This document shows positions 54,619 to 62,966 of a DNA stretch of 64,000 nt, one piece after another. The first letter of the stretch is position 1; each line of letters begins with the position of its first letter. The DNA is taken from contig NZ_JBFOHP010000002.1 of the NCBI RefSeq assembly GCF_040907265.1, positions 4,526,001 to 4,590,000 of the forward strand. The letters run 5' to 3'. The translations under genes were made by a program, and so were the position numbers. The notes beneath the pieces are model-generated. The model was not told where the DNA came from. It saw only the letters and a list, made by a program, of their open reading frames with translations, and did no database searches. The stretch comes from Streptomyces sclerotialus (lineage in GTDB: Bacteria > Actinomycetota > Actinomycetes > Streptomycetales > Streptomycetaceae).

Positions 54619-55728
54619 ATGACCCAGCACGTGTGGGGTTACTTGCCCGAGTACGAGAAGGAACGCGCTGACATTCTCGATGCCGTGGACACGGTGTTCC
54701 GCTCGGGGCAGCTGGTGCTGGGCAACAGCGTCCGCAGCTTCGAGCGGGAGTTCGCCGACCACCACGGCGTCGGCCACTGCGTCGGCGTCGACAACGGAAC
54801 CAACGCCATCGTGCTCGGTCTCCGTGCCCTGGGGATCGGCCCCGGCGACGAGGTGATCACCGTGTCGAACACGGCGGCGCCGACCGTCGTGGCCATCAAC
54901 GCCGTGGGCGCCACCCCGGTGTTCGTCGACATCCACTCCGACACGTACCTGATGGACGTGGACCAGGTGGCCGCGGCCGTCACCCCGCGCACCCGCTGCC
55001 TGCTCCCGGTGCACCTTTACGGCCAGTGCGTCGACATGGCACCGCTGAAGGAGCTCGCCGAACGGCACGGCCTGCTCGTCCTGGAGGACTGTGCGCAGGC
55101 GCACGGCGCCCGCCACCACGGGCGGATAGCCGGCTCGATGGGGAATGCCGCGGCGTTCTCCTTCTACCCGACCAAGGTCCTCGGGGCCTACGGCGACGGC
55201 GGCGCCACGGTCACCGACGATCCGGACGTCGACGCGCGCCTGCGGCGGCTCCGCTTCTACGGCATGGAGGACCGCTACTACGTCGTCGAGACCCCCGGCT
55301 ACAACAGCCGCCTGGACGAGGTGCAGGCCGAGATCCTGCGCCGCAAGCTCCCCCGGCTGGACGGCTACGTGGCCCGTCGCAGGGAGATCGCCCAGCGGTA
55401 CGCGGAGGCCTTCAAGGGCACCGACCTCGTCACGCCCGTGACCGCTTCCGGCAACGAGCACGTCTACTACGTGTACGTGGTGCGCCACCCGCGCCGAGAC
55501 CAGATCATCGAGGCCCTCAAGGCCCACGGCATCGCGCTGAACATCAGCTACCCCTGGCCGGTGCACACCCAGTCGGGATTCGGCTACCTCGGTTACGGCA
55601 AGGACGCGCTGCCGGTCACCACCCGGGTGGCCGACGAGATCTTCTCCCTGCCCATGTACCCGTCCCTGTCCGACGCCGAGCAGGAACGGGTCATCGACGC
55701 GGTGACCGACGTCATGGGAAGGCTCTGA
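54619..55728 (+). CDS. NDP-hexose 3-aminotransferase (DegT/DnrJ/EryC1 family)
   Basis: A 369-residue PLP enzyme. The start [19 protein letters not shown] resembles DnrJ- and EvaB-type sugar 3-aminotransferases. Other motifs are [29 protein letters not shown] and the PLP lysine in [14 protein letters not shown], then HVYYVYVVR. It would aminate C3 of the 2,6-dideoxy-3,4-diketo sugar produced by the dehydratase encoded next. GGAGG lies 13 bases before ATG 54619. The stop is 4 bp from the dehydratase start. Confidence 0.92.
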   Translation: MTQHVWGYLPEYEKERADILDAVDTVFRSGQLVLGNSVRSFEREFADHHGVGHCVGVDNGTNAIVLGLRALGIGPGDEVITVSNTAAPTVVAINAVGATPVFVDIHSDTYLMDVDQVAAAVTPRTRCLLPVHLYGQCVDMAPLKELAERHGLLVLEDCAQAHGARHHGRIAGSMGNAAAFSFYPTKVLGAYGDGGATVTDDPDVDARLRRLRFYGMEDRYYVVETPGYNSRLDEVQAEILRRKLPRLDGYVARRREIAQRYAEAFKGTDLVTPVTASGNEHVYYVYVVRHPRRDQIIEALKAHGIALNISYPWPVHTQSGFGYLGYGKDALPVTTRVADEIFSLPMYPSLSDAEQERVIDAVTDVMGRL

Positions 55729-55732
55729 CCGC

Positions 55733-57082
55733 GTGAGCGTCATGTCGACCACCGAGTTCCACGCCTGGTGGGCCGAGCGCCGCCAGGCCGGCGGGTTCTC
55801 GGTGGAGCGCATCCCCTTCGACGCGCTGGACTCCTGGAACTTCGAGCCGCGAACCGGCAACCTCGGCCACGAGAGCGGGCGGTTCTTCACGGTCGAAGGG
55901 CTCCAGGTCCGCGAGGGCGGAGCGGAGATCTGGTCGCAACCGGTCATCAACCAGCCCGAGATCGGCATCCTCGGCATCGTCGTCAAGGAGTTCGACGGTG
56001 TTCTGCACTGCCTCATGCAGGCCAAGATGGAGCCGGGCAACGCCAACACGATCCAGCTCTCACCGACGGTGCAGGCGACGCGCAGCAACTACATGAAGGT
56101 GCACCGGGGCGCCGGCACCCGGTACCTGGAGTACTTCACCGGGCCGCAGCGCGGGCAGGTCCTCGTGGACGTCCTCCAGTCGGAGCAGGGCGCCTGGTTC
56201 TGGCGCAAGCGGAACCGCAACATGGTCGTGCTCGCGACCGGTGACGTACCGCTGTACGAGGACTTCTGCTGGCTCACCATGGACCAGATCCGTGAGCTGA
56301 CCATGGTGGACAACCTCGTCAACATGGACGCCCGCACGGTGCTGTCGTGCATGCCGTTCATGCTCCCCGACGAGGCCGAGTCGGCCGGCCGGGACGCGTT
56401 CCACGACGCGCTGGTGCGCTCGTACCAGTACCAGGCGGCGGAGGACCTGGACACCCCGGGCACCGCGGGCAGAATCCTGAGCTGGTTCACCGAGGCGAAG
56501 ACCCGCTGCGACTGGTCGGCGCGTCTCGTACCGCTGGCGGACGTGACCGGCTGGCGGCGCGACGAGTGGGAGATCACCGACGACGCGGCGGAGAACTTCC
56601 GCATCATCGCGGTGCGGGTCGCGGCCGGCACCCGTGAGGTCACCCGCTGGACGCAGCCCCTGCTCCACCCGCGCGGGGAGGGCCGGGCGGTCTTCCTCGT
56701 CCGGTCCGTCGGCGGGGTGCTCCGGCTGCTGGTGCGGGCCCGGCCCGAGTACGGCCTGCTGGACCAGGTCGAGATGGCGCCGACCGTGCATCTGCACCCG
56801 GGGCAGGGACTCGCGGACATCCAGGAGTCCTGCCTGCGCGACGCGCTGCTGCCCGGCGGCGGCACGACGCGCTACGACCACGTGCTCTCGGAGGAGGGCG
56901 GGCGGTTCCACCACGCGCTGACGCGCTACCAGGTGATCGAGGTGAACGAGGACTTCCCGCTCGACGTGCCGCCCCAGCTGTGCTGGATGACGGCACGGCA
57001 GCTCACCGACCTGCTCCGGCACGGTCACTACCTCAACATCGAGGCCCGGTCCCTGCTCACGTGCCTGCTCAGCCTGTGCTGA
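55733..57082 (+). CDS. NDP-hexose 2,3-dehydratase
   Basis: A 449-residue enzyme of the EvaA/TylX3 family, built from two homologous halves: NLGHESGRFFTVEGLQV...QPVINQPEIGILGIVVKEFDG...NTIQLSPTVQATRSNY in the first and WEITDDAAENFRIIAVRV...VEMAPTVHLHPG in the second. It removes the C2 hydroxyl of dTDP-4-keto-6-deoxyglucose, committing the sugar to a 2-deoxy series. GTG 55733 or ATG 55742 start it; the first is nearer the previous stop and favoured. Confidence 0.95.
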   Translation: MSVMSTTEFHAWWAERRQAGGFSVERIPFDALDSWNFEPRTGNLGHESGRFFTVEGLQVREGGAEIWSQPVINQPEIGILGIVVKEFDGVLHCLMQAKMEPGNANTIQLSPTVQATRSNYMKVHRGAGTRYLEYFTGPQRGQVLVDVLQSEQGAWFWRKRNRNMVVLATGDVPLYEDFCWLTMDQIRELTMVDNLVNMDARTVLSCMPFMLPDEAESAGRDAFHDALVRSYQYQAAEDLDTPGTAGRILSWFTEAKTRCDWSARLVPLADVTGWRRDEWEITDDAAENFRIIAVRVAAGTREVTRWTQPLLHPRGEGRAVFLVRSVGGVLRLLVRARPEYGLLDQVEMAPTVHLHPGQGLADIQESCLRDALLPGGGTTRYDHVLSEEGGRFHHALTRYQVIEVNEDFPLDVPPQLCWMTARQLTDLLRHGHYLNIEARSLLTCLLSLC

Positions 57083-57136
57083 GCGGAGACCTGCCGGGTG
57101 ATCTGTACGCGTGCGATTCTCTGAGACTGGTGAGCC

Positions 57137-57763
57137 ATGTTTGATGCGGCACGAGTGACCGAAATGTCGATCGAGGGGGCTTACCGCATAGTCCCCAACA
57201 AATTCCCGGACCAGCGGGGCTCCTTCTTCGAGGCCTTCCGGGCCGACATCCTCACGGAGATCATCGGCTACCCCTTCGCCGTCCGGCAGGCGAACTACTC
57301 CGTCAGCCGGCGGAACACGATGCGGGGCATCCACAGCACCTCCCTGCCACCGGGCCAGGCCAAGCTGGTCACCTGCGTGCGGGGGGCCGTCCTGGACGTC
57401 GCGGTGGACCTGAGGGTGGGGTCACCCACCTTCGGGAAGTACGACACGACACCGCAGGACGAGGAGTCCGGTACCGCGGTGTACCTGGCCGACGGCATCG
57501 GCCACGCCTTCCTGGCCCTCACCGACGACGCGTGCATGAACTACCTGTGCTCGGAGGCGTACATCCCCGGCACGATGATCGAGGTCAACCCCCTCGATCC
57601 CGACATCGGCATTCCCTGGGGGAACACCGAACCGCCGATCATGTCAGAGAAGGACGCCACGGCCCCCACGCTGGCCGAAGCGGTGTCCCAGGGGCTGCTC
57701 CCGCTGTACGAGGAGTGCCTCGTCCACTACGAGGCGCTGCGGAAGCGCCCCGACCAGGGCTGA
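57137..57763 (+). CDS. dTDP-sugar 5-(or 3,5-)epimerase, deoxysugar type (EvaD/RmlC family)
   Basis: A 208-residue cupin epimerase. The catalytic His is in TMRGIHSTSLPPGQAKLVTC, and Tyr in CMNYLCSEAYIPG. It is clearly related to the rmlC product at 29590 but distinct, and its place between the 2,3-dehydratase and the Gfo/Idh gene assigns it to the second sugar, converting a D- to an L-configured intermediate. ATG 57137 is used, although the operon partner lies 54 bp upstream without a strong ribosome site. Confidence 0.9.
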   Translation: MFDAARVTEMSIEGAYRIVPNKFPDQRGSFFEAFRADILTEIIGYPFAVRQANYSVSRRNTMRGIHSTSLPPGQAKLVTCVRGAVLDVAVDLRVGSPTFGKYDTTPQDEESGTAVYLADGIGHAFLALTDDACMNYLCSEAYIPGTMIEVNPLDPDIGIPWGNTEPPIMSEKDATAPTLAEAVSQGLLPLYEECLVHYEALRKRPDQG

Positions 57764-57831
57764 CGCGCCCGGAGCGCCCCAGGTGACCGGCCACTTTTCT
57801 TCTCGTCCCATGCTGAGCGGAGTTCTTCCAC

Positions 57832-58824
57832 ATGTTTAAGAGCACGAGCGACAGACTGCGCATCGGGATCATGGGGTGTGCGGATATCGCCTGGCGGCGG
57901 ACGCTCCCGGCCATGGAGAGCAACCCCGCCGTGCGCGTCACGGCGATCGCCAGCCGGCACCAGCGGTCCGCGGCCGGGTTCACCGAACGGTTCGGCGGCG
58001 TGCCGCTCGAAGGGTACGGAGCGCTGCTCGACCGCGACGACGTCGACGCCGTCTACATTCCGCTGCCGGGCCTGCTGCACGCCGAATGGGTCTCCAGGGC
58101 CCTGGCGGCGGGCAAGCACGTGCTGGTCGAGAAGCCGCTGACGGCCGGGTACGAGGAAACCCGCCGGCTGGTCGACGAGGCGCGCTCGCGGGACCTGGTG
58201 CTGCTGGAGAACTACATGTTCCTCTACCACTCCCAGCACACCGCGGTGCGCAAGGCGCTGGCCGAGGAGGCCATCGGTGAACTGCGCGGCTTCTCCAGCG
58301 CGTTCACCATCCCGCCCAAGCCCGCCGGTGACATCCGCTACCAGCGCGACGTGGGCGGCGGCGCCTTCCTCGACTTCGGCGGCTATCCGGTACGGGCCGC
58401 CCAGTTCTTCCTCGGCCATGAACTCCGGGTGGCCGGTGCGGTGTTCCGGCACGACCGGCGGCACGGAGTGGTGATGTCCGGCAGCGTCCTGCTGTGCACG
58501 CCCCAGGGGGTGCCGGCCCAGCTGACGTTCGGCATGGAGCACTCCTACCGCAACACCTACAGCGTCTCCGGCAGCACCGGCCGGATCATCCTCGACCGCG
58601 CCTTCACACCGCCGGAGACGTACCAGCCGGTGATGCGGGTGGAGCGGCAGGACCACCGCGAGGAACTGGTCCTGGCGCCCGACCACCAGTTCGCGAACGT
58701 GATCGACACGTTCGTGGGCGCCGTCGTCGGGGACCGCGACGTCACGGAACAGCAGGAGGGCTCCCTGCGCCAAGCGGCACTGATCGAGGAGATCCGGGAA
58801 CGCGCCCAGCTGGTGGAGGTCTGA
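57832..58824 (+). CDS. Gfo/Idh/MocA-family NDP-hexose 3-ketoreductase-like oxidoreductase
   Basis: A 330-residue NAD(P)-dependent enzyme. It has RIGIMGCADIAWRRTLPAM (Rossmann start), the EKP motif in KHVLVEKPLTAG, and GGGAFLDFGGYPVRAAQF. Sequence and context match KijD10/OleW-type 3-ketoreductases of deoxysugar pathways. That role competes with the 3-aminotransferase in the same operon: one intermediate cannot receive both a 3-OH and a 3-NH2, so this enzyme either serves another sugar or has shifted regiochemistry (for example 4-keto reduction). ATG 57832 with GGAG upstream; last gene of the plus-strand unit. Confidence 0.88.
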   Translation: MFKSTSDRLRIGIMGCADIAWRRTLPAMESNPAVRVTAIASRHQRSAAGFTERFGGVPLEGYGALLDRDDVDAVYIPLPGLLHAEWVSRALAAGKHVLVEKPLTAGYEETRRLVDEARSRDLVLLENYMFLYHSQHTAVRKALAEEAIGELRGFSSAFTIPPKPAGDIRYQRDVGGGAFLDFGGYPVRAAQFFLGHELRVAGAVFRHDRRHGVVMSGSVLLCTPQGVPAQLTFGMEHSYRNTYSVSGSTGRIILDRAFTPPETYQPVMRVERQDHREELVLAPDHQFANVIDTFVGAVVGDRDVTEQQEGSLRQAALIEEIRERAQLVEV

Positions 58825-58832
58825 AACGCGCC

Positions 58833-58873
58833 GCGGCCGGCGTCCCACCCCCTGAGGGTGGGACACCGGCCGC
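58833..58873. terminator. Bidirectional hairpin terminator
   Basis: An 18-bp stem with one mismatch: 58833-58850 pairs with 58856-58873 (GCGGCCGGCGTCCCACCC against GGGTGGGACACCGGCCGC), loop CCTGA. It is between the convergent Gfo/Idh and SbnB-like genes. Confidence 0.88.
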
Positions 58874-58896
58874 TGTGGTGAGCGGGGGAGTGCCGG

Positions 58897-59886
58897 TTAC
58901 GGCAGGAAACCCTCGATGCGGGTGCCCATGCCGCGGCGCACCGCCTCGTCCCGCACCCACCGCGCCAGGGCCAGGTCCAGGATGCCGAGACCGAACGGGG
59001 AGAACACCACCGGCCGTGCCGGGTCCCTGCGGAAAGCGGAACCGTCCCGCAGCAGCGCCCCGATGGACGTGTCGATGAAGTCCCGCCCCCCGGTCGCCTG
59101 TTCGGCCAGGTGCAGCGAGGTGTTCTCCCGGCAGACGTGGTCCGCGTCGTCGACCACGTTCTGCGCGCCGAGGACCGCCTCGGCCGACAGGTCCCGCAGG
59201 GAGACGTGCAGCACCGTGGCGTCCGGACGGCAGGCGGACAGGTCCAGGTGCGGCCGGACGGCGGACGTGGCGAGAGAGACCAGCGGATGGGCGCCGAGGG
59301 CGTCCTCCGCCCGCTCCGCCACCGCGCACTCGACGTCCGGTACCAGCTCGGCGGCGCGGGCGGCGAAGTCCGCGGCACGCTCCCGGTCCAGGTCGAACAC
59401 CGTGGCCGTACGCAGCGAGGGCAGCCGGGCCTTGGTGAAGCGCAGCACTTCCCGGTTGATGGGACCGCAGCCGATCAGGGTGATGCCCTGGGGCTCGGGG
59501 GCCGTCACCAGCCGGGCGGCGGCCAGCGCCGCGGAGGCGGCGGTGCGCCGGGACGAGATCAGCGACGCCTCGATCAGCGCCTCGGGGCGTCCGTCGGCCA
59601 TCGAGTTGAGCAGCATGGCGGCGCTGGCCCGCTCCTTCCCCTCGGCGACGTTGCCGGGGAAGCTGGCGATCCACTTCAGGCCGGCCACCGCGTCGGCGCC
59701 GCCCACGTAGGCCGGGAGGCCGATGATGCGGTCGCGGGCGCTGTCCGGGAAGCGCAGGAACACCGAGTGCGGCAGCGCGGTGCGGCCCTCCTCGTGGTGG
59801 CGGTAGGTCTCGTCCACCAGCGAGAGGACCTGCTGCTCCCCGTCGCGGAGGATGTCCTGCACCTCACCATGTCCGATGATCAACAA
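58897..59886 (-). CDS. SbnB-like N-(2-amino-2-carboxyethyl)-L-glutamate dehydrogenase
   Basis: A 329-residue member of the ornithine cyclodeaminase/mu-crystallin family. It has GLKWIASFPGNVAEGKERAS and the NAD loop ITLIGCGPINREVLRF, where SbnB orthologues oxidatively cleave N-(1-amino-1-carboxyl-2-ethyl)-glutamate to give L-2,3-diaminopropionate and 2-oxoglutarate. The neighbouring SbnA-like gene provides that substrate, a pairing that defines this Dap pathway (as in staphyloferrin B and viomycin). The start is TTG 59886 with GGAGAG six bases upstream, 23 bp inside the SbnA-like gene. Confidence 0.9.
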   Translation of the reverse strand: MLIIGHGEVQDILRDGEQQVLSLVDETYRHHEEGRTALPHSVFLRFPDSARDRIIGLPAYVGGADAVAGLKWIASFPGNVAEGKERASAAMLLNSMADGRPEALIEASLISSRRTAASAALAAARLVTAPEPQGITLIGCGPINREVLRFTKARLPSLRTATVFDLDRERAADFAARAAELVPDVECAVAERAEDALGAHPLVSLATSAVRPHLDLSACRPDATVLHVSLRDLSAEAVLGAQNVVDDADHVCRENTSLHLAEQATGGRDFIDTSIGALLRDGSAFRRDPARPVVFSPFGLGILDLALARWVRDEAVRRGMGTRIEGFLP

Positions 59887-60970
59887 GAGGGGCTCTCCTT
59901 TGTGTGGGCATTGCCGTCGTAGCGGTGGTCGCGGGGCCGGTCACCGTGGTGGCCGGCGGCGTGCGCGCGGTGTCCGGCGCGGCCGGGCCCGACCACAGAT
60001 GAGCCACGTCACCGAAGTGCCGGCCCACCCATGCGTCGGAGTAGATGGTGTCGAGGTAGCGGTCCCCGCCGTCCGGCAGGATCAGGACGCAGCAGGACCC
60101 GGCGGGGAGCTCCGGCGCCAGCTTCTCCAGCGCGGCGACCAGGGCACCGGAGGAACCCCCGGCGAGCACCGCCTCACGGTCCACGAGCCGCCGGCAACCG
60201 ACCACCGATTCCAGGTCCCCGACGTGCACCACCCGGTCGGCGGCCGCCGGGTCCAGCAGCGCGGGCACGACGGCCGCGCCGTGCCCGGGGATGAGCCGCG
60301 GACACGTCACCGGGGAGCCGAACAGCCGGCTGCCCACCGCGTCGACCGCCACGACCGTGGTCGGCAGGGCGTGCTCCCGTACGTACGCGGCGCAGCCACC
60401 CAGGGTCCCGGTGGTGCCGGCCGCGCAGAAGAGGTAGTCCACCGCGCCGTCCAGCGCCTCGTCGATCTCGCGCATGGTTCTCAGGTGCGCCCGCGGGTTG
60501 AAGGGGTTGTCGTACTGGCCCGGTACGTAGGAGTCCGGGACGGCCGCCGCCAGCTCGGCGACCCGGCGCAGCCGCCGGGGCAGGTAGTCCCCCGACACCG
60601 GGTCGGGCTCGGTGACGACCTCGACCTCGGCCCCGTAGGCCCGCAGGATCGCCAGGTTCTGCTCGGTGGTCCGGGCGTCGACGACACAGACGAACCGCAC
60701 TCCGAGGTACCGGCAGATGTGCGCGATGCCGATGGCGAGGTTGCCCGAGCTGGACTCGATCACCGTGGTCCGGCCGGGCACCACCTCACCGGTGCGCACC
60801 GCCTCGCGCAGCATGCTCAGCGCCGACCGGTCCTTGATGCTGCCACCGGGATTGAACTTTTCGATCTTCGCGAGGACCCGGAGGCCGAGGTCGGCGGAGA
60901 GCCGCTCCAGTTCGACCAAAGGGGTGTCCCCCACCGTCGCGAGAATGCCCTTGAGCGGCTGCGCGGCCAC
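59864..60970 (-). CDS. SbnA-like N-(2-amino-2-carboxyethyl)-L-glutamate synthase
   Basis: A 368-residue PLP enzyme of the cysteine synthase fold. The PLP lysine is in NPGGSIKDRSALSML, with ESSSGNLAIGIAHICRYLG binding the substrate carboxylate and FCAAGTTGTLGGCA the cofactor phosphate. SbnA enzymes join O-phospho-L-serine and L-glutamate. The C-terminal 30 residues (Thr/Ala-rich, TTVTGPATTATT) are an unusual tail that may exist only because the next gene's start lies within it. GTG 60970 with a GGGGGAG ribosome site close by. Confidence 0.92.
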   Translation of the reverse strand: MAAQPLKGILATVGDTPLVELERLSADLGLRVLAKIEKFNPGGSIKDRSALSMLREAVRTGEVVPGRTTVIESSSGNLAIGIAHICRYLGVRFVCVVDARTTEQNLAILRAYGAEVEVVTEPDPVSGDYLPRRLRRVAELAAAVPDSYVPGQYDNPFNPRAHLRTMREIDEALDGAVDYLFCAAGTTGTLGGCAAYVREHALPTTVVAVDAVGSRLFGSPVTCPRLIPGHGAAVVPALLDPAAADRVVHVGDLESVVGCRRLVDREAVLAGGSSGALVAALEKLAPELPAGSCCVLILPDGGDRYLDTIYSDAWVGRHFGDVAHLWSGPAAPDTARTPPATTVTGPATTATTAMPTQRRAPLVDHRTW

Positions 60971-61067
60971 CGACTCCCCCTGCCATGAGAACTGCGTGCT
61001 GATCGTGGATTCCCGGGAGGCGGATGCCTCTGCCGGTGCGGTGCGGTGCGGGCCGGTCCCGGCCCGG

Positions 61068-62579
61068 TCAGGCCCCGGTGGCCGGGCGCGGCAGGTCGCC
61101 GGGCCCGAACAGGTCGGGGCGCGTCCAGCCGTCCAGGTCGTACTCGGACATGCACTGGTCCGCGAAGCCCTTCAGGGCGTCGGCCTGGCCCCGCGCCTGG
61201 TAGCTCAGCAGGGTCTGGACGCGGATGCCCTCGTGGTCGCCGCCGTAGTTCCGCTCGTACAGCTCGTGCCGGCCGGCGAATTCGGTGCCGACGCAGTCCC
61301 ACAGCAGCTTGAGGAGCTTGACGCGGTCGATGGCCTCGACGCCGCGCGAACCGCGCAGATAGCGGTCCAGATAAGGGCGGACCTCGGGGTTCTTCCAGTC
61401 GCTCGCATGCGAATTGAGGTAGATCAGTCCGCTGCCGATGGTCTGCTGGATGATTTCCCGGATGCGCGGATAGCCGATGCCCATGAATGTGCGGTACGCC
61501 AGCCCGTAGTTGAGGTTCGGCTGCACCGCGCCGTTGTGCCAGTCGGTGGGCGACTTCGCCATCGCGTCGGACATCCCCCAGAACATGTCACGCCAGTTGA
61601 GGACCTCTCCGATCTGCGCCTGTACGCCTCGGAATCCGGAGGTGCCGGTCACCTCGACGGCCTTCAGCAGACAGCCCGCGATGAAGTCGAGTTTCACCGC
61701 GAGACGCGTGCACCCGTGAAAGGTGAAGCGCTCCAGGAATCCCGACCGGGTGGCGAACGCGTTGGCCGAGGCGGCGTCGTACATGAACACGTTCTCCCAC
61801 GGCACCAGCACCCGGTCGAGCACCATGATCGAGTCGTTCTCGTCCAGCCGGCTCGACAGGGGGTAGTCGAAGGGACTGCCCAGCACGGCCGCGTGCATCT
61901 CGTAGGAGGTACGGCAGAACAGCTTGAGGCCGGGGGAGTCCATCGGCACCGTGAACATCGCGCCGAAACGCTTGTCCCGCAGCGGCAGCCCCATGTGCGC
62001 GATCAGATTGGCGTTGGTGAGCGCGGAGGAGGTGGCCACGACCTTGGCGCCGGACACCACCAGGCCGGCGTCGGTCTCCTCCTCGACGTGGACGCAGACG
62101 TCAGCGGTCCGGTCGGCCGGCCGGTCGCGGTCCACCGGCGGGTGGACGATCGCGTGGTTGAAGTACAACACCCGTTCCTGCGCCCGCCGGTACCAGGCCA
62201 GCGCATTGTCGCGGAACGGACCGTAGAAGTCGGCGTTGGCCTCCAGGGTGCCGAAGAACGCGGCCTTGTAGTCGGGGGTGCGGCCCATCCAGCCGTACAC
62301 CAGCCGCTGCCAGGCGACGATGGCGTCGCGCGCCGCGACCAGGTCCCCGGCGCTCCTGGCGGTCTTGAAGAAGGGGTGGGTGAACCCGCCGTTCCCGGTG
62401 TCCGTCGGGACGCTCAGCACACCGCGGGAGTCCGGCTCGTGCAGCACGTCGTAGAGCTGCGCGAGGGACCTGGCGCTGTTGCGGAAGGCGGGGTGCGCGG
62501 TGACGTCCCGGACCCGCTCCCCGTGGATGTAGACCGCACGCCCGTCCCGCAGGGAATCCAGGTATTCCGCACCGGTCAT
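61068..62579 (-). CDS. HpaB-family FAD-dependent aromatic 3-hydroxylase
   Basis: A 503-residue two-component flavin hydroxylase of the 4-hydroxyphenylacetate 3-monooxygenase large-subunit family. It begins [20 protein letters not shown], the normal family start. Conserved parts are the [17 protein letters not shown] helix, the flavin region [20 protein letters not shown] and [14 protein letters not shown]. Relatives hydroxylate p-coumarate to caffeate, tyrosine, or PCP-bound beta-tyrosine. With the MIO enzyme (33950) the pair would give a 3,4-dihydroxyphenyl unit. No flavin reductase partner is visible in the window. ATG 62579 has no strong ribosome site; GTG 62588 is an alternative. Confidence 0.92.
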   Translation of the reverse strand: MTGAEYLDSLRDGRAVYIHGERVRDVTAHPAFRNSARSLAQLYDVLHEPDSRGVLSVPTDTGNGGFTHPFFKTARSAGDLVAARDAIVAWQRLVYGWMGRTPDYKAAFFGTLEANADFYGPFRDNALAWYRRAQERVLYFNHAIVHPPVDRDRPADRTADVCVHVEEETDAGLVVSGAKVVATSSALTNANLIAHMGLPLRDKRFGAMFTVPMDSPGLKLFCRTSYEMHAAVLGSPFDYPLSSRLDENDSIMVLDRVLVPWENVFMYDAASANAFATRSGFLERFTFHGCTRLAVKLDFIAGCLLKAVEVTGTSGFRGVQAQIGEVLNWRDMFWGMSDAMAKSPTDWHNGAVQPNLNYGLAYRTFMGIGYPRIREIIQQTIGSGLIYLNSHASDWKNPEVRPYLDRYLRGSRGVEAIDRVKLLKLLWDCVGTEFAGRHELYERNYGGDHEGIRVQTLLSYQARGQADALKGFADQCMSEYDLDGWTRPDLFGPGDLPRPATGA

Positions 62580-62966
62580 CGGACGGACACCGTTCTGCAC
62601 GTCCGCATTTGTACCTGACGCTGTCGTCAACTCGGCTCTCTTTCGGAGAAAAGGCAGCCGGCCTTGATCGGCTACTTCGGTGGCGTGACAGGGAACAAGG
62701 CGGACAGCGGTATTGCCGCAGGGAATTCTCTTGCGTGAAGGCCCGGGCGGGCGCGGCCCGGCGGAATCCGGGCCCGGCACACGGCGGGCGGCCGGTGACG
62801 GAAGCGGCCCGCCGCACGGGCGGGTCGCGTCCCGCCGGCGGGACGGGCCGGGCGTGACGCTGTCCAACGGCGCTGCCGGAGACGAAAGTTCCAAGCAGTC
62901 CGACCAAGGTATCGTCCCTCGTCCGGACCGCTCCGGGAAAGAGATCATGCCGGTAAAGTCACGGCC
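62580..62966. promoter_or_regulatory. Divergent spacer between HpaB-type hydroxylase and sensor kinase genes
   Basis: A 387-bp intergenic region that should hold promoters for both directions. On the minus strand TTGACG is followed only 11 bp later by TACAAA, too close for a standard promoter. The right part is GC-rich with short open frames that I do not consider genes. Confidence 0.4.

Noticed and set aside
62101..62907. Long minus-strand open frames overlapping the HpaB gene and its upstream region
   Set aside because: Composition is Arg/Pro/Ala-rich with no family motif; they are shadows of the HpaB frame caused by high GC.
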